Assembly (NCBI GenBank): GCA_002706985.1
Contig: PAKP01000059.1
Span: 1-55,947, forward strand
From: Sneathiella sp.
GTDB taxonomy: Bacteria; Pseudomonadota; Alphaproteobacteria; Sneathiellales; Sneathiellaceae
Reading direction: 5' to 3'
Length of the DNA: 55,947 nt
The notes under the pieces are model-generated. The model ran no database searches. It was given only the letters and a program-made list of their open reading frames with translations, and was not told where the DNA came from. This document shows positions 1 through 9,233 of the stretch, one piece after another; positions within the stretch are counted from its first letter, which is position 1; every line of letters begins with the position of its first letter. Position numbers and translations under genes: made by a program.

Positions 1-727
1 CACGGATCGCGAGGTTAGCGAGCGCCATTTTACGATCCGGCAGGAAGCCGATCTCGATGGAAGTCAAGCCAAGCTCATCCGACAGTTCCGGCGCCGAGTT
101 GGCCATTTCACGGCACACCCGGTCCAGTCCGCTGTCAAGGTTTAGTCCGGCCTCCGTACAGATCACCAGAAGGTCGAGCCCGTCCGGCAAGGATTTGCGA
201 ATTGCGGCATAGCGCTTAGAAATCCGGTTCTTGACCAGCGTATCGGGCAGAATAAACCCGACCAGACCGGCCGCAGCACAGACAAGAAGCTTCACCGCAA
301 CGCCCCAGTCGACGGCGCCGGTACCAAACAGGTAGGTACCAGTCAGTATGGCGAACAGGGCCGGAAGGGAGATCCGGGCAAACAGATAGGCGACAAGCGC
401 ATCTTTCGACCGCCAACCGCCCTTGGCCAGTTTCGCCGCAATCAGTTTCGCGCGCTCACCGCGCATCAGTTGCAGCTTCTTGACCACCCGGTGCATGATA
501 TTCTCACGCACCACCAGCTTGCTGCGCTGCTTGGTCTGGTTGGCAATATCGGTTTTCAGCTTGGTGCGGCGCTTTTCAAGATTCTTGATGCGGCCCGGCA
601 GGGCATCCTTTACCAGAAAGGCATTCCACATCATCAGGACCACAGCGAGGGAGGCCGCCCCGGCAATCAGGGCCAGCATATTCTCGTCACGCAACCAGTC
701 GGGCAGCAGGGTGGCTATATCAACCAT
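1..727 (-). CDS. tadC: Tad pilus assembly membrane protein TadC (partial, C-terminus off the left edge)
   Basis: The start codon is at 727-725 and an AGGAGA ribosome site sits 5 bases upstream; the frame stays open to base 1, so the C-terminus is missing. It begins MVDIATLLPDWLRDEN and has a hydrophobic segment around residues 18-35, a basic cytoplasmic stretch, then two more hydrophobic segments around 115-160. The last visible part (LPDGLDLLVICTEAGLNLD) is the type II secretion F domain signature. TadB and TadC form the inner-membrane platform that works with the CpaF ATPase to extrude Flp pilin. It is the last visible gene of the cpaB-to-tadC operon, 9 bases after tadB. Confidence 0.9.
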   Translation of the reverse strand, partial: MVDIATLLPDWLRDENMLALIAGAASLAVVLMMWNAFLVKDALPGRIKNLEKRRTKLKTDIANQTKQRSKLVVRENIMHRVVKKLQLMRGERAKLIAAKLAKGGWRSKDALVAYLFARISLPALFAILTGTYLFGTGAVDWGVAVKLLVCAAAGLVGFILPDTLVKNRISKRYAAIRKSLPDGLDLLVICTEAGLNLDSGLDRVCREMANSAPELSDELGLTSIEIGFLPDRKMALANLAIR

Positions 728-736
728 TTCTGTCTC

Positions 737-1747
737 CTAAATCTCGAAGCGGACCATCTTGGCCATCACGCCGACGCCGGAGGCGATCATCGTCAGACCG
801 GCGCCGATCATATACATACCGCGCGGATCATCGATGAGTTTCATGACGTAAGAATCATTCGCCAGCCACAGCAGGAAGAACATGATGAACGGCAGCGAGC
901 CGATGATCCAGGCACTTGCCCGGGCTTCCGAGGACATGGCCTTGATTTTGAGCTTCAACTGACGGCGCTTGCGCAATGTATTGGCCAGTCCGCCCAGCGT
1001 TTCGGCAAGGTTACCGCCGGTTTCGCGCTGAATGGAGATGGCGATAATCAGGAATTTGAAATCCGGCGGGTCAATCCGGCGGGCGACATCCCACAGCCCC
1101 TGTTCCAGGCTCTGGCCGACCCGCATCGCATCGGCGACGCCGCGAAATTCCTTGCCCACGGGATCGGGCGCATCATGACCCACAGTCACAATTGCCTCGC
1201 TGATCGGCAGACCCGCACGCAGGCCCCGGACCAGAAGCTCAATCGCCTCAGGAAAGTTCTTCATGAATTTGTTGATCCGGCGCTTGCCGAGATAGCCGAC
1301 CGTGACATGCGGAATGAAAAGCCCGGATGCCAGCCCGACCGGAACCGCCAGGAACCAGCTCAGGCCATACAGATAATGGGAATACCCGATAATCAGGACG
1401 ATCAGCATACCGGTAACCGTCGCGTATTTCGATACCGTCATGTTGAAACCGGTTTTTTCCAGCCTGATCTTCAACTGGTCCGGCTTTGGGATGAGAGCCC
1501 GCACAATGCCGTCGATAATCTTGATGCCGCTGGTATCCTGCGCCCGGCGGGCAGAACTGCGCGCCTGGCTCTTGCCGGTCGGCTTCTGCCCCATGCTGAT
1601 TTCTTCCAGCCGGCGCTTTGATTCGCGGGAATGACCGTCACCGCCCGCAAAGGCCAGCAACAGCAGCAGGGAGATCAGAAGCGTCGCCCCGCCCACAACA
1701 AGCATGATTGTTAACTGACTACCAGCTCCTCCAGCGTCAAACATCAT
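737..1747 (-). CDS. tadB: Tad pilus assembly membrane protein TadB
   Basis: This 336-residue protein has an N-terminal membrane segment (ILVVGG-like region, residues about 12-33), two central hydrophobic segments (about 110-150) and a C-terminal pair (about 270-330). The type II secretion F domain lies between them, with the signature FPEAIELLVRGLRAGLPISEA and GGNLAETLGGLA. It is one half of the TadB/TadC inner-membrane platform of the Flp pilus. Its start overlaps the cpaF stop by 4 bases (ATGA arrangement), which indicates translational coupling. The length is normal for the family. Confidence 0.93.
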   Translation of the reverse strand: MMFDAGGAGSQLTIMLVVGGATLLISLLLLLAFAGGDGHSRESKRRLEEISMGQKPTGKSQARSSARRAQDTSGIKIIDGIVRALIPKPDQLKIRLEKTGFNMTVSKYATVTGMLIVLIIGYSHYLYGLSWFLAVPVGLASGLFIPHVTVGYLGKRRINKFMKNFPEAIELLVRGLRAGLPISEAIVTVGHDAPDPVGKEFRGVADAMRVGQSLEQGLWDVARRIDPPDFKFLIIAISIQRETGGNLAETLGGLANTLRKRRQLKLKIKAMSSEARASAWIIGSLPFIMFFLLWLANDSYVMKLIDDPRGMYMIGAGLTMIASGVGVMAKMVRFEI

Positions 1748-3648
1748 ATTGCTCCCAACAACATTTTCTCTAGGCCGAAATAGGCGGCGCGCGGTGCGAA
1801 ATGCGGACGCAGACCGGTCGACTTGAACTCGCCCAGCAGGCGGCCGCCCTTGTCTTCGCCCTGGAATTCGTACCAGAACAAGTCCTGCATGGTGATGACG
1901 TCTTCTTCCATGCCGACAACTTCGGAAATGTAAGTCACACGGCGCACGCCATCGCGCATACGGCTGATCTGCACAATCAGGTCGATGGCCGAGGCAATCT
2001 GCGTCCGCACGGCCTTGGCCGGGAGGTTGATGCTGGACATACCGACCATGTTTTCAAGCCGGGTCAACGCCTCACGCGGGCGGTTGGCATGGATTGTCGA
2101 GAGCGATCCGTCATGGCCGGTGTTCATGGCCTGAAGCATGTCAATTGCCTCACTGCCACGAATTTCGCCGAGGATAATCCGGTCCGGGCGCATACGCAGG
2201 GCGTTCTTCAGAAGGTCGCGCATCGAGATCTCGCCGCCGCCTTCAAGGTTGGCGCTGCGGGTTTCAAGGCGGACAACATGTGGCTGCTGCAGTTGAAGTT
2301 CCGCCGCGTCCTCGATGGTGACGATACGCTCGCCCGGATCGATCAGCTGCGAAATGGCGTTCAGCATGGTCGTCTTACCCGAACCCGTACCACCGGAAAT
2401 CAGGATGTTGAGGCGGCTGCGGCCAGCAACCCTAAGAACGGTGGCCGCTGCGGGTGACAGGTTCTGCTGCCGTTCCATCACATCAAGAGTGATCTTCTGT
2501 TTAGCAAACTTACGGATGGAGATGGATGGGCCATCAATAGCCAGCGGCGGAATAATGATATTCACACGACTGCCGTCGGCAAGACGCGCATCCACCAGCG
2601 GGTTCGATTCGTCGACACGGCGGCCGACATGACTCACGATCCGTCCGGCCACCTGCATCACATGGGCGTTGTCGCGGAACTGGCAATCGGATAGCACCAG
2701 CTTGCCCTTTTGTTCGACAAAGACCTGCTTGGGGCCATTGACCATGATATCCGTAATCGATTCGTCGGCGAGCAGCGGTTCCAGCGGACCCAGCCCCAGC
2801 ATGTCATGCATCAGGCTTTCAGTCAGTTCGCGCTGTTCACGCTGATTGAGCTGAATACGCTCCTCGATGAGGATATCGGTGATGATATCGGAAATATCGC
2901 GGGCAAGGTCCAACCGGTCCATGGTGACGGCCGCGCTAATATCGATGCGCTCCATCAACAATGGCTGAATGACGTTCTTCACGCTCTCCAGATGCGCGTT
3001 GATTTTGACCCCGGTTGTCTCCGGCGCCATGGAAATATTGAACAGGGAGGCGGATTTATCGTTCGCGTCCGGCTCTTCTTCCTTTTCAATGGTTTTCGCG
3101 ACAGGAACGACCGGAACGATTTCCTCGTCTTCCTCGTTATCATCATAGGATTCGGCCTGAATTGTCTCGGCCGGACGATCGAACTGCGCCCGCACTTCAA
3201 CCGGGGCATCCGGATCGGCGCCGAAGACTGTCACGCCTTCTTCAACGATCTGGGTATAGCTTGAGCTGTCGCCCGAGCCGTTCAGATAGGGCTCCGGTTG
3301 GTCACTGCTGCCCTGAACCGGGACATTGGGTTCGGACATTGCCGGAAGATCGGACTTCTTCTTAGACAGTTCCGCCCAGAGACCCTGGGTCAGATCATTG
3401 ACAAGCGTGCGTTGTTCCAGGACGTTCAACTCAATATTTTCACGCTTCATCGCGTCGCGTAAATATGTCTTCACCATCTGCGCGACCGCAGAACGGTTCT
3501 CGTTGACATCGATGTCAGGCAGCAGCTTTTCCGTCATCTCCGGCATATATTTTGCCAGAAGGTCGGCCGCCTGCGGTCCGGCAACGCTCGGAGCTACCGG
3601 CGCTGCCTTCCCTTTACTGTCCGATGAAGATGAACGCCATAAACTCAC
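1744..3648 (-). CDS. cpaF: Tad pilus assembly ATPase CpaF/TadA
   Basis: This 634-residue secretion ATPase of the GspE/VirB11 superfamily powers Flp pilus assembly from the cytoplasmic face. The catalytic half starts near residue 240. It has the Walker A loop [11 protein letters not shown], the Asp box [12 protein letters not shown], the Walker B region [12 protein letters not shown], and the His box STIHANRP. The first 200 or so residues are an acidic, low-complexity extension that is longer than in typical Caulobacter CpaF. It is not conserved-looking and may be a docking region for CpaE or TadB/C. The gene overlaps its neighbours by 4 bases on both sides. Confidence 0.95.
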   Translation of the reverse strand: MSLWRSSSSDSKGKAAPVAPSVAGPQAADLLAKYMPEMTEKLLPDIDVNENRSAVAQMVKTYLRDAMKRENIELNVLEQRTLVNDLTQGLWAELSKKKSDLPAMSEPNVPVQGSSDQPEPYLNGSGDSSSYTQIVEEGVTVFGADPDAPVEVRAQFDRPAETIQAESYDDNEEDEEIVPVVPVAKTIEKEEEPDANDKSASLFNISMAPETTGVKINAHLESVKNVIQPLLMERIDISAAVTMDRLDLARDISDIITDILIEERIQLNQREQRELTESLMHDMLGLGPLEPLLADESITDIMVNGPKQVFVEQKGKLVLSDCQFRDNAHVMQVAGRIVSHVGRRVDESNPLVDARLADGSRVNIIIPPLAIDGPSISIRKFAKQKITLDVMERQQNLSPAAATVLRVAGRSRLNILISGGTGSGKTTMLNAISQLIDPGERIVTIEDAAELQLQQPHVVRLETRSANLEGGGEISMRDLLKNALRMRPDRIILGEIRGSEAIDMLQAMNTGHDGSLSTIHANRPREALTRLENMVGMSSINLPAKAVRTQIASAIDLIVQISRMRDGVRRVTYISEVVGMEEDVITMQDLFWYEFQGEDKGGRLLGEFKSTGLRPHFAPRAAYFGLEKMLLGAI

Positions 3649-4886
3649 GTTTTATGTCCCACTTCTTTCTTTTTCTTGCCGCCCGAAACCAGCGTGAACA
3701 GGCCCTTCTTCTGCGGCTTTTCATATCCGGACACAGCCGCCGACAATTCGCGCAGCACTTTCGCGATGGCGGTCTTTCCCGCAACCTCGCCGATCGCCTT
3801 GCCGGCGTTGGCACAGATCGTCAGCGATTTCGCATCTTCCGGGATGACATAGTCCACCGCCTCGTTGAGGCCGCGTTCGAAGTCCGCCTTGGACACCTGC
3901 GCGGCGCGGTCCGATCCGACACGGCTCACGACTTTCAGGATACGTCCCTTGGTCTGGAGCGTTGTCATCGCCTGGGTGATCCGGTTGATATCACGGATAC
4001 CAGCAAGTGACTGGTCAGACACGAGAATAACCGTATCGGCGGAGGCCAAGAGCGCGCCCTGCGTCGGCAGCAGATGCCGCGGCAGGTCAACGATGACCTG
4101 GTTATAGTCCTGGCTGATCTCTCCGATCAGGGCGTCGATGGATTCTTCGGTGATATCCACAAGCTCGTCGATCGGCTCCTCCGTTCCCAGAACCGCCAGA
4201 CGATCCCCATCCTTGACGATGGCACTGTCGAGGAACAGCTTGTCGAGCCGGTGCGGATTTTCAAGGGCTTCGCGGAAACCGCCGCCCGTTTCAATATCCA
4301 GCGATAGTGTCGTCGTGCCGAAATGCAGATCCATATCGAGGAGTGCCGTCGGCAGTTTTTCCTCATTGGCCATGATCCAGGCAAGGTTCGTTGCAATGGT
4401 CGTTGCCCCGACACCGCCACGCACGCCGACGAGAACGGTCAGCTTGCCACTTTGTGCGGCCTGAATTGCCTGTGACTGGCGATCGACATTTTCAATTGCG
4501 TCCTTCAGGATCTCCACCGTCAGCGGCTTGACCAGATAGTCCTTGGCACCGAGTGCGATCATCTTGCGGAACTCGCCAACATCGTTGGAAGAACCGAGAA
4601 TAATCAGCGTGTTCTCATGGCCCATCTTGCGGACAAGCCGGGTAATATCGCTCTCGGGATCGATGCTTTTCGTAATGTCCGCGAGAACCACCTTGGGCGA
4701 ATGACCCGGCTCAATGCGGTTCAGCGCCGCCGTTATGCCGCCAACCTGGGTGGCATCGGAGGAAAAATCGAGAGCATCACAGACTTCCCGGCTGACCCCG
4801 AGGGATTTCTCATCCTCGATGAAGGCCATGAAATCCTCACAAACCGCATTACCGAAAAGCGTGCTTAAAGATGATGATTTAGCCAT
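3645..4886 (-). CDS. cpaE: Tad pilus localisation ATPase-like protein CpaE/TadZ
   Basis: This 413-residue protein has an N-terminal receiver-like (atypical response regulator) domain, including the string ALGAKDYLVKPLTVE, followed by a MinD/ParA-type ATPase domain. The P-loop reads RGGVGATTIATNLA. It keeps the Gly frame but lacks the deviant Walker lysines, as is usual in CpaE/TadZ. Family knowledge: CpaE/TadZ marks the pole or site where the pilus machine assembles and recruits CpaF. The C-terminal tail ends in a lysine-rich stretch. It lies 14 bases after cpaD and overlaps cpaF by 4 bases. Confidence 0.92.
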   Translation of the reverse strand: MAKSSSLSTLFGNAVCEDFMAFIEDEKSLGVSREVCDALDFSSDATQVGGITAALNRIEPGHSPKVVLADITKSIDPESDITRLVRKMGHENTLIILGSSNDVGEFRKMIALGAKDYLVKPLTVEILKDAIENVDRQSQAIQAAQSGKLTVLVGVRGGVGATTIATNLAWIMANEEKLPTALLDMDLHFGTTTLSLDIETGGGFREALENPHRLDKLFLDSAIVKDGDRLAVLGTEEPIDELVDITEESIDALIGEISQDYNQVIVDLPRHLLPTQGALLASADTVILVSDQSLAGIRDINRITQAMTTLQTKGRILKVVSRVGSDRAAQVSKADFERGLNEAVDYVIPEDAKSLTICANAGKAIGEVAGKTAIAKVLRELSAAVSGYEKPQKKGLFTLVSGGKKKKEVGHKT

Positions 4887-4900
4887 TTCCTGAGACTCCC

Positions 4901-5587
4901 TTATTCCCCACCGGCGGCAACAGGTGCCGCACCCGACCCTGCGCCCTTACGGTATACTTCAACAGGACGTGCCGCGCGCTCACCAATCATCGGATCGGAA
5001 TTCGCCGGAGCGACCAGATCTCTCGGGTTGGCCACCATGCCGGCGAGAGCGTCCGCATTGGCGCAGCCCATGAAAGGAAGCGGCAGGTTTTCGTATGAAA
5101 TACCTTCGGGTTTGTACCAGCCCTTCTGGCAGTTCGGATCAACCGTCGCGACATACTGCACGAAATAGACACGCAGCGAATCAGGGGCGTTTTCACGGGT
5201 CACCCGGGGCGCCACATTGAAACCACGATCCGTGAGGAAATCTGCCACTTGCGCGAAACGCTGCTCATTCAGGCCGTTGCTGCCTGAAAATGTCGGCAGC
5301 TCAACTTCAACCGCCTCGCCGAAGTTCAGGCGCTGGGCGTCGATAAAGCCGAGCAGCTTGCCTTTTTCAATGTCGGCAAGGGCAGCACGGCCCGATTCGA
5401 ATTCAACGATTACCGTCGAAGTCAGTTCACTCACCGTGATTTTCTTCTCCAGTGTCGCCTTCTCCGGACTTGCCGTTTCATCGATGGCACCGAACAGGCC
5501 TTCCGGCGATGTGCAGCCAGCCACCATCAGGAGCAGGCCCATCAGACCGGCCAACGTCGCCGATTTCTTAAGATATGTCTGTTTCAT
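4901..5587 (-). CDS. cpaD: Tad pilus outer-membrane lipoprotein CpaD
   Basis: This 228-residue protein has a lipoprotein signal (basic start MKQTYLKKS, hydrophobic core, lipobox VAGC with the acylated Cys near residue 25). The body matches the CpaD pilus lipoprotein family: a repeated beta-rich half, then the cysteine-bearing segment PNCQKGW...MGCANADALAGMVANPRDLV, which is the most recognisable family string. CpaD helps the CpaC secretin assemble in the outer membrane. It lies 5 bases after cpaC. Confidence 0.9.
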   Translation of the reverse strand: MKQTYLKKSATLAGLMGLLLMVAGCTSPEGLFGAIDETASPEKATLEKKITVSELTSTVIVEFESGRAALADIEKGKLLGFIDAQRLNFGEAVEVELPTFSGSNGLNEQRFAQVADFLTDRGFNVAPRVTRENAPDSLRVYFVQYVATVDPNCQKGWYKPEGISYENLPLPFMGCANADALAGMVANPRDLVAPANSDPMIGERAARPVEVYRKGAGSGAAPVAAGGE

Positions 5588-5592
5588 AAGAT

Positions 5593-7017
5593 CTACTCCA
5601 GGATAAAGCCGGCGGGGCCAACAAGTTTGACATCATCCGTTTGCGCTGTTTTGGCGACATCACGGCCGTCTCTTTCCGGCGCGGCATCGCCGAGGGTCGG
5701 ACGGAAGTTACGTGCGCCGATATACAGATCCTTGTCGTTCGGCGGAATATAGCCGTCCGTCGGTTCCGCAATGCGCGAGTTGCTCGGTTTCACCAGATAA
5801 GGCGTCACGATAATCAGCAGCTCGGTCTCGTTCCGCTGGAAGGAGGACGAGCGGAAAAGCGCGCCGAGTATCGGAATATCTCCGAGGAACGGTGTCTTCG
5901 AGATGTTGTTGTCGCCGTCGTTGCTGAGCAGGCCGCCAATGGCAAAGCTCTGTCCACTGGCAAGCTCAACCGTGGTATCGGCCCGACGTGTCAGGATCGA
6001 TTGAATAAAGGAACCGCCTACGTTGATTGCCGAAGTCGAAGACAACTGGCTGACTTCCGGCCTTACCTGCAGATTGATCAGGTTGTCATCAACAATGGTC
6101 GGTTTGAACGCCAGGGAAACACCATAAGGCTTATATTCAACCGTAATGGCGCCATCTTCCTGCGGGACTGGAATGGGAAATTCACCACCGGCCAGGAACC
6201 GGGCTGTTTCACCGGAAAGTGCCGTCAGGTTGGGCTCAGCCAGAATGGTCAAAAGTCCTTCTTCATCAAGCGCATCGATGATGTTCATCATGTTCACATC
6301 ACTGTTCTGATAACCGGAAAGAAAGTTCGACCCCTCGCCGATCCGCGTGATTTCGCCTGTGACCGGGTCAGTAATAATGTCGGCACCGCGTGCGAACCCG
6401 AGAAAGCCGTCACCGATATTGCCGACAACTTCCCAGTTGACGCCAAACTGCTTGGTAACTGAGCGGGAAACTTCGGCGACACGGACCCGAAGATTGACCT
6501 GCATGGAGCCCGCAACCTCGATCCGGTTAAAGACGGTGCCGCCATTGAGATAAAGTTCCGCCATGCGGCGTGCATCCTCAGCCTTTGCAGCCGATTTCAC
6601 CCGTCCCGTCAGCATAATGCCGGTCGGGGTCGAGCGTGCCTTGAGCCCGCCGTACGGGCTCAGTTCCTGCAGGGATTCATTCAGGGAGGTCACATCATGA
6701 GTGATCGTGACCGGCGAATTCAGAAGCACCCGCCCCTGCCCGTCAAGCGCGAACAGGTTGGTGCTGCCAGTCCCCTTACCAAAGACATAGATAATCGTCG
6801 GCGACTGGATCTGCACATCTGCAAGCTCGGGGTTGCCGACGAAAACCGACGTTGCCGGTTGATCGAGCTGTACCAGCTTGCCCGAGTTTAGCGTCAGGGC
6901 AAGAATATCACCCTTGGAATTGATCACCTGTGCGGCCTGGACTGATCCCGATGCACCGATGGCCAACAGGAATCCCAGCCCCAACGCGGCCAATGGTTTG
7001 AAAAGTCTTGTCAACAT
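5593..7017 (-). CDS. cpaC: Tad pilus secretin CpaC/RcpA
   Basis: This 474-residue outer-membrane secretin forms the Flp pilus exit channel. A cleavable signal peptide (residues 1 to about 28, ending QAAQV) is followed by an N0/BON-like domain (LNSGKLVQLDQPATSVFVGNP is typical), a BON segment (KSAAKAEDARRMAELY), and the secretin core. The core carries the classic C-terminal strings TPFLGDIPILGALFRS and ELLIIVTPYLV. The start is supported by an AAGGAG site about 8 bases upstream. It lies 12 bases after cpaB in the same operon. Confidence 0.94.
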   Translation of the reverse strand: MLTRLFKPLAALGLGFLLAIGASGSVQAAQVINSKGDILALTLNSGKLVQLDQPATSVFVGNPELADVQIQSPTIIYVFGKGTGSTNLFALDGQGRVLLNSPVTITHDVTSLNESLQELSPYGGLKARSTPTGIMLTGRVKSAAKAEDARRMAELYLNGGTVFNRIEVAGSMQVNLRVRVAEVSRSVTKQFGVNWEVVGNIGDGFLGFARGADIITDPVTGEITRIGEGSNFLSGYQNSDVNMMNIIDALDEEGLLTILAEPNLTALSGETARFLAGGEFPIPVPQEDGAITVEYKPYGVSLAFKPTIVDDNLINLQVRPEVSQLSSTSAINVGGSFIQSILTRRADTTVELASGQSFAIGGLLSNDGDNNISKTPFLGDIPILGALFRSSSFQRNETELLIIVTPYLVKPSNSRIAEPTDGYIPPNDKDLYIGARNFRPTLGDAAPERDGRDVAKTAQTDDVKLVGPAGFILE

Positions 7018-7029
7018 CGAAACTACTCC

Positions 7030-7929
7030 TTAGTCGAACAACTGCTGCTTGGCTTCGCCAGCCCGCACGACATTGATGACTGTTGTGGGAATACCCGTAC
7101 GCGGTGTGCCCCCGGTAATCAGGCGGCTTGCTTCACTATCCCAGGTGTGGCCCCGGCCGCGCTCGGACTTGAAGGCCACGGTTCCGTCCTTGCTCTTCTC
7201 GTCATCTTTGACACGCGCGATACTGCGCAGCGAGAGGGTCAGACGACCAAGTTCCGTCGCAACCGCAACAATTTCCGCGCCCTTGGGCGAGACTTCCAAA
7301 GTTGCAACGCGGCGGATGGAGGCTTCCTGAAGCTGATCGTTGGTCGACTGGTCCATGGCGACCACCCGCACATCGGTCAGGATTGTTTCACTCGCTTTAC
7401 GTGCAGTAGGCATTTCCTCTTCCAGTTCCGTTTCCTTGATGGAATGCACCAGGATCACATCCACCCGGTCGCCCGGAAAAATAAATCCAGCGATACCGGA
7501 GGTCATGTCGATTGGAATGGAAACAGCACGTTTACCGGGATTTAGGACTGCAGCGAGAAATCCGCTCTGTCCGGGTTTAACCATCCGGGCGTCCGTAATC
7601 GGCTCTCCCGTCACGATCCCCTGACGAACAACTGTTCCGATAAAATCTTCAAGCGGACGGGCATTCTCGACAACATAAATATCTTCGATTTTGTTGTCAT
7701 CGTCTTCCGGCCAGGACTGCCAGGCCAGATGCTGTTCCTGGACCAGCGTACCAGCCGGCAAATCAGTGGCAGCAACTAGGATTTTGACGTTGGATTCCAC
7801 CCGCTTCACTTCGACCTCGGCGGTCTCGGCAACAGGTGTCTGCTGCTGGCCCGCCCAGTTGCGCACAAACCAGACCGTGGATCCGGTAATCAGGAGTGCA
7901 AAAACGATAAGAATAATTTTTCGCGCCAT
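7030..7929 (-). CDS. cpaB: Tad pilus assembly protein CpaB/RcpC
   Basis: This protein of about 299 residues has one N-terminal membrane anchor (ARKIILIVFALLITGSTVWFV), a SAF domain (VLVAATDLPAGTLVQEQHL) and a C-terminal RcpC domain. CpaB acts in the periplasm and stabilises the secretin. I chose the ATG at 7929 because it sits directly before the anchor, with GGA about 10 bases upstream; a TTG at 7953 could add eight residues. It is the first gene of the cpaBCDEF-tadBC operon. A TTAA-N7-TTAA box lies about 50 bases upstream. Confidence 0.92.
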   Translation of the reverse strand: MARKIILIVFALLITGSTVWFVRNWAGQQQTPVAETAEVEVKRVESNVKILVAATDLPAGTLVQEQHLAWQSWPEDDDNKIEDIYVVENARPLEDFIGTVVRQGIVTGEPITDARMVKPGQSGFLAAVLNPGKRAVSIPIDMTSGIAGFIFPGDRVDVILVHSIKETELEEEMPTARKASETILTDVRVVAMDQSTNDQLQEASIRRVATLEVSPKGAEIVAVATELGRLTLSLRSIARVKDDEKSKDGTVAFKSERGRGHTWDSEASRLITGGTPRTGIPTTVINVVRAGEAKQQLFD

Positions 7930-7980
7930 GGTGCTAATTCCATTATGTTGCAATATGGTAAGAGACTACCCTCAAAGACC

Positions 7981-7995
7981 TTAATTTCAGGTTAA
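7981..7995. promoter_or_regulatory. CtrA-type box upstream of the cpaB operon
   Basis: The sequence TTAA-TTTCAGG-TTAA is a perfect match to the published full CtrA motif TTAA-N7-TTAA. It lies 52-66 bases upstream of the cpaB start, where a CtrA-activated promoter would place it. The match is read directly; binding is inferred. Confidence 0.65.
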
Positions 7996-8177
7996 ATTTG
8001 TCGGGCTTTACGGGCTAAATTTTGAGGAATTTAAAGGGTTTTACGCTAAAATAGCGTTCGAAAAATGCCTCTAAAAAATGCTGAAAATTTGCGCTAATTT
8101 TCGAAGGCGGACAGCACAAAGGGGATGCCATAAACGACAGCCGAAAATCGAATTGGAAAGAAGAGGAAGGGCGCTGC

Positions 8178-8393
8178 TCAGGTGCAGCTGTCGGCGCCGT
8201 CCGCGGTCAGGCTGAATGTGCCCCCGATGGCAACACAGAAATCTTCGGAGATATCCGTAAAGGCCGTCAGAACCGTGTCACCCAAAGCGGTGAAAGCAAT
8301 GATACCTACGATGGAAACAAGAGAGGCAATAAGTCCGTATTCAATAGCTGTTGCCCCTGACTCATCGGCGAAAAACGTACCAACCTTGATCAT
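8178..8393 (-). CDS. Flp family type IVb pilin (second copy in the operon)
   Basis: This 71-residue prepilin has the type IVb signature: a short basic leader, then ESG followed by ATAIEYGLIA and a hydrophobic helix. Prepilin peptidase is expected to cut after Gly13, and Glu/Tyr at mature positions 5-6 are the family hallmark. The start at 8393 is fixed by GGAGG 8 bases upstream; an upstream ATG at 8411 lies before that site. Two cysteines (53 and 70) near the C-terminus could form a disulfide. It is the downstream gene of a two-pilin unit and resembles the pilin at 8508-8732. Confidence 0.9.
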   Translation of the reverse strand: MIKVGTFFADESGATAIEYGLIASLVSIVGIIAFTALGDTVLTAFTDISEDFCVAIGGTFSLTADGADSCT

Positions 8394-8452
8394 TGCAACC
8401 TCCATATTCACTTATCGCTTTTTGGAAACTGAAATATTTACTTCTTTTAGAG

Positions 8453-8488
8453 TGGAGGTAACGTCATCCGAAAACAACGTTACCTCCA
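8453..8488 (-). promoter_or_regulatory. Intercistronic hairpin between the two pilin genes
   Basis: A perfect 11-base inverted repeat (TGGAGGTAACG / CGTTACCTCCA) flanks a 14-base loop, 19 bases after the upstream pilin stop. No U-run follows on the minus strand, so it is not a normal terminator. A stem here would protect the 3' end of the upstream pilin message and let it accumulate above the second pilin. Confidence 0.6.
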
Positions 8489-8507
8489 ATGTCAGACAGT
8501 CACACTA

Positions 8508-8732
8508 TTAGATAGCGCAGCTACCAGCAGTATCTGAAGTAGAAGCGGTGTAAGTACCGTCGGCACCTTCACACAACTGCTTTGCAATTTCATCAAAGGC
8601 GTCAAAGATCGTATCACCAACTGCAGTGAACGCAACGACACCAACGAGAGCGACGAGGGCGGCAATCAGACCATATTCAATAGCCGTAGCACCAGACTCG
8701 TCTGTTACAAAAGAACGGATTACTTTAATCAT
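8508..8732 (-). CDS. Flp family type IVb pilin (first copy in the operon)
   Basis: This 74-residue Flp prepilin has the leader MIKVIRSFVTDESG, a predicted cut after Gly14, then ATAIEYGLIAALVAL, giving the Glu/Tyr motif and hydrophobic assembly helix. The C-terminal tail is acidic and Thr/Ser-rich, with cysteines at 54 and 72 that match those in the second pilin. An AGGAG site about 9 bases upstream supports the start. It is the promoter-proximal pilin and probably the major subunit of the fibre built by the neighbouring cpa/tad machine. Confidence 0.93.
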   Translation of the reverse strand: MIKVIRSFVTDESGATAIEYGLIAALVALVGVVAFTAVGDTIFDAFDEIAKQLCEGADGTYTASTSDTAGSCAI

Positions 8733-8931
8733 TTTGAGTCTCCTAATATTCAGGATTTCATCCTGACACTTAACAAAACTTGGTTTTCAATCCGCCGGGT
8801 TTTTAAGACCCATTGGTATTCAGACTTTTTAGCCCGCGTTTACCCCGCAACCTGAAAAGCCCCTCTAGGTGTAAAGCGCTTCCCAAGTTCGTCTTGCCTC
8901 GCGCCTTGATCCGTATTTAATCCCCAAAACA

Positions 8932-8946
8932 TTAATCAATAGTTAA
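8932..8946. promoter_or_regulatory. CtrA-type box upstream of the pilin genes
   Basis: TTAA-TCAATAG-TTAA is a perfect full CtrA motif, about 200 bases before the first pilin start. The distance implies either a long leader or a role as a distal site. In Caulobacter the pilin gene pilA is a known CtrA target. Confidence 0.55.
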
Positions 8947-9161
8947 AGCCGTTTATTTTTTTAGTTCGCAAATATAGTATAAAAACCGTAAATTTTTACT
9001 AAAAACAGTATTCATATTTTTAATTTTACTTAAACATGATTATTTCATTACTTTGATTTGTTATTTTATTTCTATATATAGATATAATGCGTACATACTC
9101 TGAGTTATTGCGGAAAACATTTACTTAATTAGTATAATTTTACAGAAATGGATTTTTGTTT

Positions 9162-9176
9162 TTAATGAATTCTTAA
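9162..9176. promoter_or_regulatory. CtrA-type box upstream of tadG
   Basis: TTAA-TGAATTC-TTAA is a perfect full CtrA motif, 58-72 bases upstream of the chosen tadG start. The surrounding DNA is very AT-rich, so a single box here could be chance. Its weight comes from the matching boxes before the other tad units. Confidence 0.55.
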
Positions 9177-9233
9177 AAAATTTATCTGATGCTGTGCTTA
9201 GTAAAATTTAATTTTGAATTGCATGGTGTCAGC

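Larger units (their letters stand above)
8733..9233. promoter_or_regulatory. AT-rich divergent promoter region between pilin and tadG genes
   Basis: This 501-base gap contains no gene. It becomes strongly AT-rich from about 8920. It carries two perfect TTAA-N7-TTAA boxes (8932 and 9162) and a near box with a 6-base spacer at 9020-9033. A TATAAT-like string lies at 9084. At 8798-8812 there is a near-palindrome GGGTTTTTAAGACCC, about 65 bases before the pilin start. It must hold the divergent promoters of the pilin pair and tadG. Confidence 0.6.

Noticed and set aside
470..8000. Several long plus-strand frames opposite the cpa/tad operon
   Set aside because: They mirror codon structure of well-supported minus-strand genes and carry no recognisable domains or ribosome sites.
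9020..9033. Another CtrA box TTAA-TTTTAC-TTAA
   Set aside because: The spacer is 6, not 7, in very AT-rich DNA; treated as background.
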